A stretch of DNA of 7,312 nt, taken from Armatimonadota bacterium. GTDB taxonomy: Bacteria; Armatimonadota; Fervidibacteria; Fervidibacterales; Fervidibacteraceae. Shown here piece by piece: positions 1 through 6,815 of this stretch (the first letter of the stretch is position 1; every line of letters begins with the position of its first letter). Where the stretch lies: NCBI GenBank assembly GCA_026419315.1, contig JANZZQ010000056.1, positions 1-7,312 of the forward strand. Direction: 5' to 3'. The position numbers were made by a program, and so were the translations under genes. The notes below the pieces were generated by a model. The model did no database searches. It saw nothing but the letters and a program-made list of their open reading frames with translations, and was not told the origin of the DNA.

Positions 1-1
1 A

Positions 2-1873
2 TTCAAGATTTCGCACCCTAATGCAACCGATGGTCGGGGTCTCAACCCCTTGCTTCACAACTTCTGGATGGCGATTCACCCGCCGAGCATGTTCGTAGGC
101 TACGCTTCAATGGGGTTGCCCTTCGCTTTGGCTCTTGCGGGTCTTTTCCGAAAAGATTGGCACGGTTGGACGAGATACGCTTTGCCAGCCGCTTGTTTTG
201 GAACAGCCGCTTTGGGATTGGGCATTGTGTTGGGTGGAGTTTGGTCTTACGAGGTTTTGGGTTGGGGCGGATATTGGGCTTGGGACCCCGTTGAAAACGC
301 CTCTTTCATCCCTTGGCTCGCATGTGCTGGCTTGATGCACCTTTTGGTTGTTCAAAGGACAGCGAAAAGCGCTGCAAGGTCAGTGACTTTTCTCGCCATC
401 CTCACTTTCCTGACAACCTACTACGCCACTTTCGTCACCCGCAGCGGTTTCATTCAATCCGTCCACAGTTTCGGGAATTCTCCCATAAGTTGGTGGATTT
501 TGGGTATCATGCTTGGTTTGACAGTTTTATCGTTCGGATTGTTCTTCCTTCGGATGAAACAAGTGCCACCAGTTGAAGGCAGCCCTATCTTGAGTGGGTT
601 GACAAGTTTGAACACTTTCCTTTACCTCGGCACAGCATCGCTGCTTTTGTTTGCGGCAGTTATCTTTGTGGGCTTGTCGCTTCCTTGGTTGACAATCTTC
701 GCAAAAGCCCTTGGTCTCACTCAGTTTGGTGAAGTCGGGGTTGACCGTGCTTTTTATGACCGAACGAGTTTTCCTTTCGGCCTTGCTATGTGCCTTTTGC
801 TGGCGCTTTTCCCCCTTTCTGTGCTTGTGCGACCGAAAGACGAAGATGGGGCAAAGGATTGGGTAAAGGCTGCACCTTGGATGGTGGTCAACATTGCACT
901 TCTTACCGCTCTTTTGGCTTTCCTTTTCGGTATCCGCCAACCTGTTTCGCTCATCCTCATAGGTGCTGCCTCAACCTGCTTAGTCACTAACTTTTACGCC
1001 CTCTACCTTCGTGCCAAACAAAGCCCATTGACAGTTGGGGCGTATCTCGCTCACATAGGTCTTGCCCTTTTCATTCTCGGCGTCGTTGGCTCGGAGTTGC
1101 ACGACAGCGCTCGTCAATTGGTCATCCCTGCAGGCGGTCATCGTGTCGCACACGGCTTTTTGTTCACTTTCTCAGGGACTGAGGAGCGACCTGACGGGAA
1201 AGTTGAAGCGAAATTGGAAGCCTACCGGATGAAAGGGCACGAAAGCGCTTCCAATAGCCCTGAGTTTGTGGCGAAGACTATTTTCTGGGACACGAATTTT
1301 GGGCTTGTTAGGACGCCCTTCATCAAACGCTATTTGACCCACGACATTTATGTTGAACCCATTGAACTGCAACACGGTCAAGCGCCGGGAACATTGACGC
1401 TCACAAGGGGCGAAGAAAGGCAAGTCGGCAATTGGAAAATCAAATTTGTCCGATTTCACCTTGCGGGCAAAGCGATGATGGGAATGCCGAGCCAAGTTGG
1501 TGCGGTTTTGGAATTTGATGACGGCAAGAAAACTTACACGGCAACGCCTTATTGGGACTTGGACAAAGGCACAAAGCACGAAGCGAAAATATCAGAGAAG
1601 GGCATAACTGTCGCCCTTGAAGGCATGAACGCAGAATCAAGGTCAGTCACTTTGCGCATTGAGGGCATTGAAGGGCTTCACGGGCATAGCGGTTTCATCG
1701 TTGTCAATGTCCAGAAGAAACCTGCGGTCAATTTAGTCTGGATTGGCGCAGCCTTGATTTTGCTTGGCTCACTCCTTGCTGGGGTGCGAAGGATGAGGGA
1801 AGCCATCAAGGCTCAAATTGGAAGCATACGAACCGAACAGAAAGAGCGGAAAGCCAAAAAGGTTGCTGCTTGA
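2..1873 (+). CDS. ccmF: Cytochrome c-type biogenesis protein CcmF, heme lyase subunit (5'-truncated by window edge)
   Basis: CcmF is the membrane core of the System I heme lyase. It takes heme from CcmE and, with CcmH, attaches it to apocytochrome c on the outer face of the membrane. The frame is open from base 2; the TTG at 50 is an internal codon, because the codons before it already read the family motif DGRGLNPLL. By recalled comparison with E. coli CcmF (about 647 residues), roughly 150 N-terminal residues are missing. Visible landmarks are IHPP (His codon 77-79), the tryptophan-rich WWD heme-handling motif WGGYWAWDPVENASF (starting at base 263), SVHSF (His codon 464-466) and AHIGLA (His codon 1052-1054). 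About eleven membrane segments are visible, then an extracytoplasmic domain of about 200 residues (larger than in E. coli), a last membrane helix (about 1724-1786) and a basic tail. No ccmH or thioredoxin-like ccmG follows. Family assignment is very secure. Confidence 0.96.
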   Translation, partial: FKISHPNATDGRGLNPLLHNFWMAIHPPSMFVGYASMGLPFALALAGLFRKDWHGWTRYALPAACFGTAALGLGIVLGGVWSYEVLGWGGYWAWDPVENASFIPWLACAGLMHLLVVQRTAKSAARSVTFLAILTFLTTYYATFVTRSGFIQSVHSFGNSPISWWILGIMLGLTVLSFGLFFLRMKQVPPVEGSPILSGLTSLNTFLYLGTASLLLFAAVIFVGLSLPWLTIFAKALGLTQFGEVGVDRAFYDRTSFPFGLAMCLLLALFPLSVLVRPKDEDGAKDWVKAAPWMVVNIALLTALLAFLFGIRQPVSLILIGAASTCLVTNFYALYLRAKQSPLTVGAYLAHIGLALFILGVVGSELHDSARQLVIPAGGHRVAHGFLFTFSGTEERPDGKVEAKLEAYRMKGHESASNSPEFVAKTIFWDTNFGLVRTPFIKRYLTHDIYVEPIELQHGQAPGTLTLTRGEERQVGNWKIKFVRFHLAGKAMMGMPSQVGAVLEFDDGKKTYTATPYWDLDKGTKHEAKISEKGITVALEGMNAESRSVTLRIEGIEGLHGHSGFIVVNVQKKPAVNLVWIGAALILLGSLLAGVRRMREAIKAQIGSIRTEQKERKAKKVAA

Positions 1874-2030
1874 GGCAGGACAAACATTCGCTCGCTGCTT
1901 GAAAGGCATGTTTACCAGCACGCTGAGTTTCGTTTCGGCTCAGTTGAACCTTTGCCTTCTGTTCACCTTCAATTTCGCATTTTTTCGTCGCCTCGCTTCC
2001 TTTGCCAAACTTGCGTTGGTGAGCGAAAGC
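1874..2030 (+). other. Gap between ccmF and the membrane-protein gene, open in the downstream frame
   Basis: These 157 bases carry no stop codon in the frame of the downstream gene. From ATG 1908 they would encode a hydrophobic and basic stretch of 41 residues, so this may be an N-terminal extension and not an intergenic spacer. A weak promoter-like pair, TTGAAC at 1944-1949 and TTCAAT at 1968-1973 (18-base spacer), matches the sigma-70 consensus at four of six bases in each box, which is not convincing. I see no terminator hairpin after ccmF. Confidence 0.4.
2018..2023 (+). promoter_or_regulatory. Shine-Dalgarno supporting ATG 2031
   Basis: GGTGAG matches part of the anti-Shine-Dalgarno complement GGAGGTGAT and sits 7 bases before ATG 2031. 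The competing upstream ATG at 1908 has only GAAAGG almost touching it. This favours the shorter protein beginning with a signal-like hydrophobic segment. Confidence 0.5.
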
Positions 2031-3914
2031 ATGGGTTGGCGAAACTTTTACTCGTTGACTTTTTCCCTTGTCCTGTTCGCTTTTGGAAGCGGCTGGGGTG
2101 AGCAAACGTCTTTGCCCGAAGTTCGCCAAATCATCGTCGTAGTTTGCGATGGCTTGACACTGCAATCGTTGGCTCAAATGGGGGAGCCAGTTGCGAAGTT
2201 GGTTCAAAATGGCGCCGTTGGATTGCTCAGCGGTTCGTCGTTGGAACTAAGTGGTCGCAAAGGCGTGTTCGTAACTTTGGGCAGTGGGAGGAGAGCGAAA
2301 GCGAGCGAGAAGGCGAAGTTGGGGGAATGGTTGGTCCAAAACGGCAAATCCTTTCGCCTTAAAGGGAACGGGATTTTGGAAGCGATCGTGGGCGACAAGA
2401 AATTGCAACCGTCAAAACTCACTCGCCAACCCGATGTCATTTTCGTGGCTGCCACGAAAGGGTCGTTGGCGCCAACCCTCAAAAGTTTAACAAAGCTCCT
2501 TGACAGAAATTCGTGCCTCTGGCTTCTCGTTCCGAATTCTCCCCAAACGGGTTGGTCAACTCGCCGCTTGACTCCAATTTTGGTCTTCGGCGAAAAAGTG
2601 GCTTCTGGATTGTTGACATCTCCGACAACGAGGAAAATCGGGTTGGTTTCGTCTGTTGACTTTGTCCCGACACTGTTCGCCCAGCTCGGAATTGACAAAC
2701 CCGCAACAGCGACGGGAAACGAAATGAAAATCGTCCGCTTTGAAGGCGACCGGCTGGCTTACTTGGAACGGCTCGATGAACGAAGCACGAGACCTTTGCG
2801 AGATTTGCCTGCACTCGTTCTCACCATGTCCGCAATCACTGCCGCAGCTCTCGTGCTCGTTGGATTGGTTTTGCTTCTGTTGGCTCGTCCCGGCAAATTC
2901 CCGTCAAACCGTTACCTACAGGTTGTCAAGTTCGCAGCCGTTTTCGCCGTCCTCGTTGGAATGTCAATTCCGGTATCGCTTTTCATCGCAACTAATTTGC
3001 CCCACAAAACCGGCTTGACCAATGCTTTGCAGCTTTTGCTTCTCACTTGTGTTTTCTCCTCGTTGGCGCTCAAACTCTCTTTTTGGCTTGACAAAGTTTT
3101 ACCTGAGGCTTTACCCGTTTCGCTACGGGCTGCGGGTTTCATTTGCGCTTTCACCTCAATCGTTGCGTTGCTTGGTATCCCACTTTACTGGGCAACGCCG
3201 CTCGGTTTTTACCCGACGACGGGTTGGCGCTACTTCGGCATAACGAATTCGGGCATTGGGCTTGTTCTTGCCGGGACAGTTTTCGCTTGGAAGTTGCTTT
3301 CGCTGCCAAATCGCTTGGTTGCGATTTGGCTGGTTTCATCGCCATTACTTGCGGGCTTTTCGCTTTGGGGAGCAAACTTTGGAGGCGCATTAACTTTGGC
3401 AATCGGTTTCGCTGCATCTTGGGTTTGTGTGACTCAAAAAGTTTTTTCGTGGCGGAAAACCGTCTGCTTGAGCATTTGCGCCGTTGCCTTGACTGTGGCT
3501 ATTCTGTCTCTTGGTGAGAATTTCCTGCCGACCGACCAAAAAGCTCATTTGGGGCAACTTTTGGAGCGGATGAAGTTGCTGGGATTTGTGGCACTTGCCG
3601 AGGTAGTGGCTCGCAAACTTTGGTTGCTTTGGGAGTTTTTTGCGAGGACCCCTTTGAACTTCGTTGCCCTTGGGCTTTTCGTCGCATTTCACTTCGGCAC
3701 AAAACTGATTTCCCGTTACAACCGTTTGCTCGCCGAACTGAAACCAGCCTTCATCGCTACATTCATCGGTTCGTGGGCTGGGCTTTTTTTGAACGACAGC
3801 GGGATGGAAATTGTCGGGATGGCGATGGTCATTTTCGGTGGAGTGTTTTTGCTGACGATGGTTGAAGTGCCGATTTGTGGTTCGGAAGAAGCCGGACCTT
3901 CCGGGAAAAAGTGA
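2031..3914 (+). CDS. Polytopic membrane protein with degenerate alkaline-phosphatase-like N-terminal domain, function unknown
   Basis: This encodes about 627 residues. Residues 1-23 look like a signal peptide or anchor. Residues 30-225 resemble the alkaline phosphatase/phosphodiesterase fold: a first strand ending in VVVCDGL (Asp40), then TTRKIGLVSSVDFVPTLF (about 199-216), which matches the usual late 'D-x-x-PTLL-x-x-LG' element. The His-rich metal motifs (DHG, HG) of active members are absent, so catalysis is doubtful. From about residue 259 there are some ten to eleven membrane helices. Between them lie motifs that look conserved: WRYFGITNSG (398-407), GANFGG (447-452), HLGQLLERM (506-514) and LNDSG (587-591). 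The start is set at ATG 2031 because GGTGAG lies 7 bases upstream and a signal-like segment follows at once. The frame is open further back (ATG 1908; the frame overlaps the ccmF end), so a longer N-terminus is possible. I recall similar uncharacterised proteins in Firmicutes and Actinobacteria but can give no function. Confidence 0.85.
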   Translation: MGWRNFYSLTFSLVLFAFGSGWGEQTSLPEVRQIIVVVCDGLTLQSLAQMGEPVAKLVQNGAVGLLSGSSLELSGRKGVFVTLGSGRRAKASEKAKLGEWLVQNGKSFRLKGNGILEAIVGDKKLQPSKLTRQPDVIFVAATKGSLAPTLKSLTKLLDRNSCLWLLVPNSPQTGWSTRRLTPILVFGEKVASGLLTSPTTRKIGLVSSVDFVPTLFAQLGIDKPATATGNEMKIVRFEGDRLAYLERLDERSTRPLRDLPALVLTMSAITAAALVLVGLVLLLLARPGKFPSNRYLQVVKFAAVFAVLVGMSIPVSLFIATNLPHKTGLTNALQLLLLTCVFSSLALKLSFWLDKVLPEALPVSLRAAGFICAFTSIVALLGIPLYWATPLGFYPTTGWRYFGITNSGIGLVLAGTVFAWKLLSLPNRLVAIWLVSSPLLAGFSLWGANFGGALTLAIGFAASWVCVTQKVFSWRKTVCLSICAVALTVAILSLGENFLPTDQKAHLGQLLERMKLLGFVALAEVVARKLWLLWEFFARTPLNFVALGLFVAFHFGTKLISRYNRLLAELKPAFIATFIGSWAGLFLNDSGMEIVGMAMVIFGGVFLLTMVEVPICGSEEAGPSGKK

Positions 3915-3958
3915 TTTCTTCGCAGCGGACAAGAGCCGACCCTTAAACTTCCTGTTGT

Positions 3959-3966
3959 GAGGTGAT
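3959..3966 (+). promoter_or_regulatory. Shine-Dalgarno that decides the start of the DUF2227 gene
   Basis: GAGGTGAT is an eight-base perfect match to the complement of the 16S rRNA 3' end. It is 4 bases from TTG 3971, but it contains the alternative GTG 3962 and overlaps the alternative ATG 3965, neither of which could be served by it. Confidence 0.6.
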
Positions 3967-3970
3967 GAAG

Positions 3971-4402
3971 TTGCCGTCGGGGAGAGTTCATGAGACTGTG
4001 AATTTGCTAGCTTTGCCAGCAGCAGTTTACTTTTTGCCTGAACCTTTGCCGAAATTTCCGTTCGCCGCTGGGTTTCTCGTTGGCACTTTCTGGCTCACGC
4101 CTGATTTGGATTTGTCAACGAGCAGACCTTCACGCCGATGGGGCATATTGCGCTTGTTTTGGTTGCCATATTCTTGGCTGTTTCCCCATCGTGGCTTGTC
4201 GCACCGACCGCTCCTCGGAGCGTTCACAAGGGTTCTTTACTTAGCCGCACTTGCTGGAATTGGTTTATGGGTTCTTGACAGTTTGGGCTATCGCTTGCAA
4301 CTCAACTTGCCCATCGGACAAGGTTGGCTCAGTTTCTTCGCAGGCATCCTCGCCGCCGACCTCATCCACCTGCTCCTTGACACTTTTTGCAGAAAGCGTT
4401 GA
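3971..4402 (+). CDS. DUF2227-type putative metal-binding membrane protein
   Basis: This is a protein of 143 residues from TTG 3971 (146 from GTG 3962, 145 from ATG 3965). It matches my memory of the DUF2227 family ('putative metal-binding protein', common in cyanobacteria), whose members begin MPSGRxH and carry spaced His/Asp residues in and near hydrophobic helices, as in the YdjM-like membrane-bound hydrolases. Visible conserved elements are PSGRVHE (His7), TPDLDL (Asp45, Asp47), the aromatic-rich RRWGILRLFWLPY, HRGLSH (His73, His78) and DLIHLLLD (Asp130, His133, Asp137). Helices lie at about 10-22, 30-43, 84-103 and 117-137. TTG 3971 is preferred because GAGGTGAT (3959-3966) is correctly spaced for it but overlaps or touches the GTG and ATG, and because the protein then begins like the family. 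It lies 56 bases after the preceding gene and may be co-transcribed. Enzymatic activity is unproven for the family. Confidence 0.85.
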   Translation: MPSGRVHETVNLLALPAAVYFLPEPLPKFPFAAGFLVGTFWLTPDLDLSTSRPSRRWGILRLFWLPYSWLFPHRGLSHRPLLGAFTRVLYLAALAGIGLWVLDSLGYRLQLNLPIGQGWLSFFAGILAADLIHLLLDTFCRKR

Positions 4403-4522
4403 TTTCTCAACCCGACAAACCAACACGGAAACGAACGAATTGCCTTCAGAGTTTCTTCTCCATTGCTCCTGCAACTTGAAATCACTTCAGCGCTACACTT
4501 TGCCCGAAGAGGGTGATAGGTT
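4403..4522 (+). other. Intergenic gap before the dehydratase gene
   Basis: These 120 bases hold no open frame of note and no terminator hairpin. TTGAAA (4476-4481) and TACACT (4494-4499) resemble -35 and -10 boxes, but only 12 bases separate them, too short for a standard sigma-70 promoter. The end of the gap carries the ribosome binding site of the next gene. Confidence 0.4.
4512..4517 (+). promoter_or_regulatory. Shine-Dalgarno of the dehydratase gene
   Basis: GGTGAT, inside GAGGGTGATAGG, lies 5 bases before GTG 4523 and supports that start. The next in-frame methionine is far inside the conserved domain. Confidence 0.6.
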
Positions 4523-5761
4523 GTGAAGGTCGTGGATATCAAAATCTTTGTGGTCAACCCGACGGCGGCGGAAAAGTTTGATGGCATCGGTCACTTGTAT
4601 CGCGGTGGGATCAATTATGTAGTTGTCAAGGTCTTGACGGATGAGGGGATTTACGGGGTTGGCGAGGGAACGCTTCACGCAAGTGAACTTGCGGTCGTTG
4701 CCGCCCTCAAAAACTTCAGGGAACTACTCATCGGCAAAGACCCTCGCAACATTGAAGACATTTGGCATTTCTTGCACAGGTCAACTTATTGGCGTGGCGG
4801 ACCGATTTTCAAGACGGCAATTGCGGCAATTGACATGGCGCTTTGGGACATAAAGGGCAAATTGGCGAACATGCCCGTCTACCAGTTGCTTGGTGGTGCT
4901 TGTCGGAAAGGCGTTCTCGTTTACCGTCACGCCGACGGTCGTGACCCGAAAGAAGTCGCCGACAATGTCCGCAAGTGGCTTGAACAAGGCTACAAGGTCG
5001 TTCGGGCTCAAATGGGAGGCTACGGCGGCTCAGGGAAGTTGAAGTTTGAGCCACCTGAGCGGGAAGGTTTGCCGGGCACAACTTACTTTGAACCAACTCG
5101 CTACTTGATTGAAGTGCCGAAACTTTTTGAGCATCTGAGAAGTGAATTGGGAATGGAAGTTGAGTTGCTTCACGATGTCCACGAACAAATTTCGCCCATT
5201 GAAGCGGCTCAACTGGCAAAAAGCCTTGAGCCATATCGCCTCTTTTTCCTTGAAGACCCAGTTTCGCCGGAACAAAAGGATGCGCTGGCGTTCATTCGTT
5301 CGCAAACGACGACTCCACTTGCTATTGGCGAAATCTTTTGCGACCGAGAACAAATCATTCCCCTTTTCATCAATCGCTTGATTGACTACATCCGAATCGC
5401 GCCTTTGCATGTCGGTGGGATAACGGAAGCGAGGAAAATCATGACACTCGCTGAACCTTTCGGTGTCAAATCGGCATTTCACGGCGCTGCCGACTTGGGT
5501 CCAATTTCTCAAGCGGCAGCAGTTCACTTGCAGATGAGCGTTCACAACTTCGGGGTGCAAGAATGGACGGACTTTCGGAGCATTCAGGTTTTTTGCGACC
5601 TTTTCCCGACACCTTGCGAAGTTAGCGACGGGTATGCTTATCCGAACGAAGCGGCTGGGCTTGGTATCGACTTCAACGAAGAAATCGCACCGCGCTTCCC
5701 GTATTCGCCCGTTTACATGCCCCAAATCCGAAGAGCCGATGGAACAGTGCATGGTTACTGA
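4523..5761 (+). CDS. Enolase-superfamily sugar-acid dehydratase, D-mannonate dehydratase (ManD)/RspA subgroup
   Basis: This is a 412-residue cytoplasmic enzyme, the usual length. Subgroup members remove water from acid sugars by taking the proton next to the carboxylate, with Mg2+ bound; D-mannonate to 2-keto-3-deoxy-gluconate is the known reaction, but some members have low or no activity on it. The N-terminal capping domain (1-125) includes RGGPIFKTAIAAIDMALWDI. The barrel follows, with YRHADGRDP (134-142), RAQ (Arg161), LLHDVHE (Asp218 metal ligand, His220), FLEDP (Glu244 ligand), AIGEIF (Glu270 ligand), FHGAADLGP (His320) and GVQEW (Glu347). The LLHD-x-H and HGA-x-DL-x-P signatures and the C-terminal end RRADGTVHGY fit ManD/RspA and not galactonate dehydratase or mandelate racemase. 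The loop after Arg161 is shorter than in characterised ManD as I recall it; Tyr167 may stand in for the catalytic Tyr. No uronate isomerase, KDG kinase, aldolase or transporter is adjacent, so the substrate is open. Confidence 0.9.
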   Translation: MKVVDIKIFVVNPTAAEKFDGIGHLYRGGINYVVVKVLTDEGIYGVGEGTLHASELAVVAALKNFRELLIGKDPRNIEDIWHFLHRSTYWRGGPIFKTAIAAIDMALWDIKGKLANMPVYQLLGGACRKGVLVYRHADGRDPKEVADNVRKWLEQGYKVVRAQMGGYGGSGKLKFEPPEREGLPGTTYFEPTRYLIEVPKLFEHLRSELGMEVELLHDVHEQISPIEAAQLAKSLEPYRLFFLEDPVSPEQKDALAFIRSQTTTPLAIGEIFCDREQIIPLFINRLIDYIRIAPLHVGGITEARKIMTLAEPFGVKSAFHGAADLGPISQAAAVHLQMSVHNFGVQEWTDFRSIQVFCDLFPTPCEVSDGYAYPNEAAGLGIDFNEEIAPRFPYSPVYMPQIRRADGTVHGY

Positions 5762-5768
5762 AGGAAAG

Positions 5769-6683
5769 TCAAAACATCGTCAGGAGTGCCCCGTGCATTA
5801 CTGACCTGGCACTCAGAAGTGCCGTTTCTTTGCCTGAAAGTTCAATGATGGCGAGGAGCAAAACCAGACCGGCGATGATAACCGTTTCCCGTCCCCATTC
5901 CATTCCCGGAACTTGCCTCCGTTCGTTTGCTGGTATCTTTGAGAGCCGTTCAAGCCACTCGTTCACCGTATCGGACCTGATCGGTAAGCCGTGGATGCGC
6001 GATGCATCAAATTGGCGTAGGCTCAGCCTGAGAACCCCTAACTGTGCGGCAGTTCCACCGGTTAGCACCAAAACTGTCGCTTGCTTCAACAAAAAGGCAG
6101 TAGGTTGAAGTTGCTCCAAAGCAAATTGCTTGCAACTTTCCAACTGGTTTGATGTCGGCGGGTCTTCGGTGAGAAACTGTTCGGTCAATCGCCGTGAACC
6201 AACGGGGATACTTAGCCACCGTTCAGGCTTTTGCAATTTCCCCACTGACACCTCTGTGCTTCCTCCGCCGACATCGGCGACGGCGAAAAGGGCTTCGGTT
6301 TGAAACCTAAGTTTTAACCCGGAAGTCGCACCAATGAAAGCCAACTTTGCTTCCTCATCGGCAGAGAGAATTTGCAAAGGCAAACCGGTTGATTTCTCCA
6401 ATCGTTCAATGAACATCACACTGTTGTTTGCCGACCTAACCGCTTCTGTTGCAAGCAAGATGAATTTGTTGGCGTCAAGGGCTTTCAACCGTCGCATGAA
6501 GGAGGTGACGGCTCCGATTGTCGCTTCAATGGCGATAGGTGCAAGTTCGCCGCGCTCAGCAAGCCCTCGTCCCAGACCGGTGATTAAGCCACCAACCTCA
6601 ACGTCAACCCATTCGCTGCCCTTTCGCTCGGCAAGGAGATATCGGACGGCGTTCGTCCCGATATCAATGACGGCGACACGCAT
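5769..6683 (-). CDS. Ppx/GppA-family phosphatase (short, single-module form)
   Basis: This is a 304-residue member of the ASKHA-fold exopolyphosphatase/guanosine pentaphosphate phosphohydrolase family. It has only the roughly 300-residue catalytic module, without the C-terminal HD domain of E. coli PPX and GppA; short forms of this kind are common in other phyla. Motifs in order: DIGTNAVRYLL (7-17, phosphate 1), ATEAVRSA (78-85), SADEEAKL (107-114, containing the likely catalytic Glu111), DVGGGSTE (137-144, phosphate 2), PVGSRRLTE (160-168) and VLTGGTAAQLGVL (206-218, nucleotide/polyphosphate-binding motif). The late motif usually read as RADVI-x-AG is RETVIIAG here (265-272), and the usual final 'REG' is MHG. 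The start is ATG 6683, preceded by GGGGGGAG 6 bases upstream. Polyphosphate and pppGpp hydrolysis are both possible and cannot be told apart from sequence. The gene is convergent with the dehydratase gene and divergent from argJ. Confidence 0.92.
   Translation of the reverse strand: MRVAVIDIGTNAVRYLLAERKGSEWVDVEVGGLITGLGRGLAERGELAPIAIEATIGAVTSFMRRLKALDANKFILLATEAVRSANNSVMFIERLEKSTGLPLQILSADEEAKLAFIGATSGLKLRFQTEALFAVADVGGGSTEVSVGKLQKPERWLSIPVGSRRLTEQFLTEDPPTSNQLESCKQFALEQLQPTAFLLKQATVLVLTGGTAAQLGVLRLSLRQFDASRIHGLPIRSDTVNEWLERLSKIPANERRQVPGMEWGRETVIIAGLVLLLAIIELSGKETALLSARSVMHGALLTMF
5808..5831 (+). terminator. Probable rho-independent terminator of the dehydratase transcript
   Basis: A perfect 6-bp stem GGCACT/AGTGCC (5808-5813 with 5818-5823) around the tetraloop CAGA is followed by GTTTCTTT. 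It begins 46 bases past the dehydratase stop. It lies inside the 3' coding end of the convergent Ppx/GppA gene, because only 7 bases separate the two stop codons. The tail is an imperfect T-run, so efficiency may be moderate. An upstream GAGTGCC (5784-5790) can compete for the same GGCACTC arm. Confidence 0.45.
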
Positions 6684-6689
6684 TTGAAA

Positions 6690-6697
6690 CTCCCCCC
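6690..6697 (-). promoter_or_regulatory. Shine-Dalgarno of the Ppx/GppA gene
   Basis: On the minus strand GGGGGGAG ends 6 bases before ATG 6683, a strong purine-rich ribosome binding site that supports the start placed directly before the DIGTN motif. Confidence 0.6.
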
Positions 6698-6815
6698 TTC
6701 AGCCACAAAACAATCGTGCCACTTCCGCAACATACTTGTTTGATGAAAAACCAGGCCATCCGTATACTGGCGGCGAGCAAGAGGTGAAAAATCCGACCTT
6801 TTGCTACAACCTTTT

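Noticed and set aside
1172..1579. Long minus-strand open frames inside ccmF and the other plus-strand genes
   Set aside because: They are antisense shadows caused by codon bias; they show no recognisable motifs, and the opposite strand encodes clear families.
3883..3922. Terminator after the large membrane-protein gene: CCGGA-CCT-TCCGG hairpin with flanking GAAGAA/TTCTTC
   Set aside because: The hairpin is followed by an A-tract, not a T-tract, and it overlaps the stop codon region; the next gene is only 56 bases away.
4476..4499. Promoter TTGAAA/TACACT before the dehydratase gene
   Set aside because: The spacer is only 12 bases.
6742..6786. Fourteen-codon leader peptide frame beginning MKNQAIRIL
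   Set aside because: It has no clear ribosome binding site, no run of regulatory codons and no attenuator after it.
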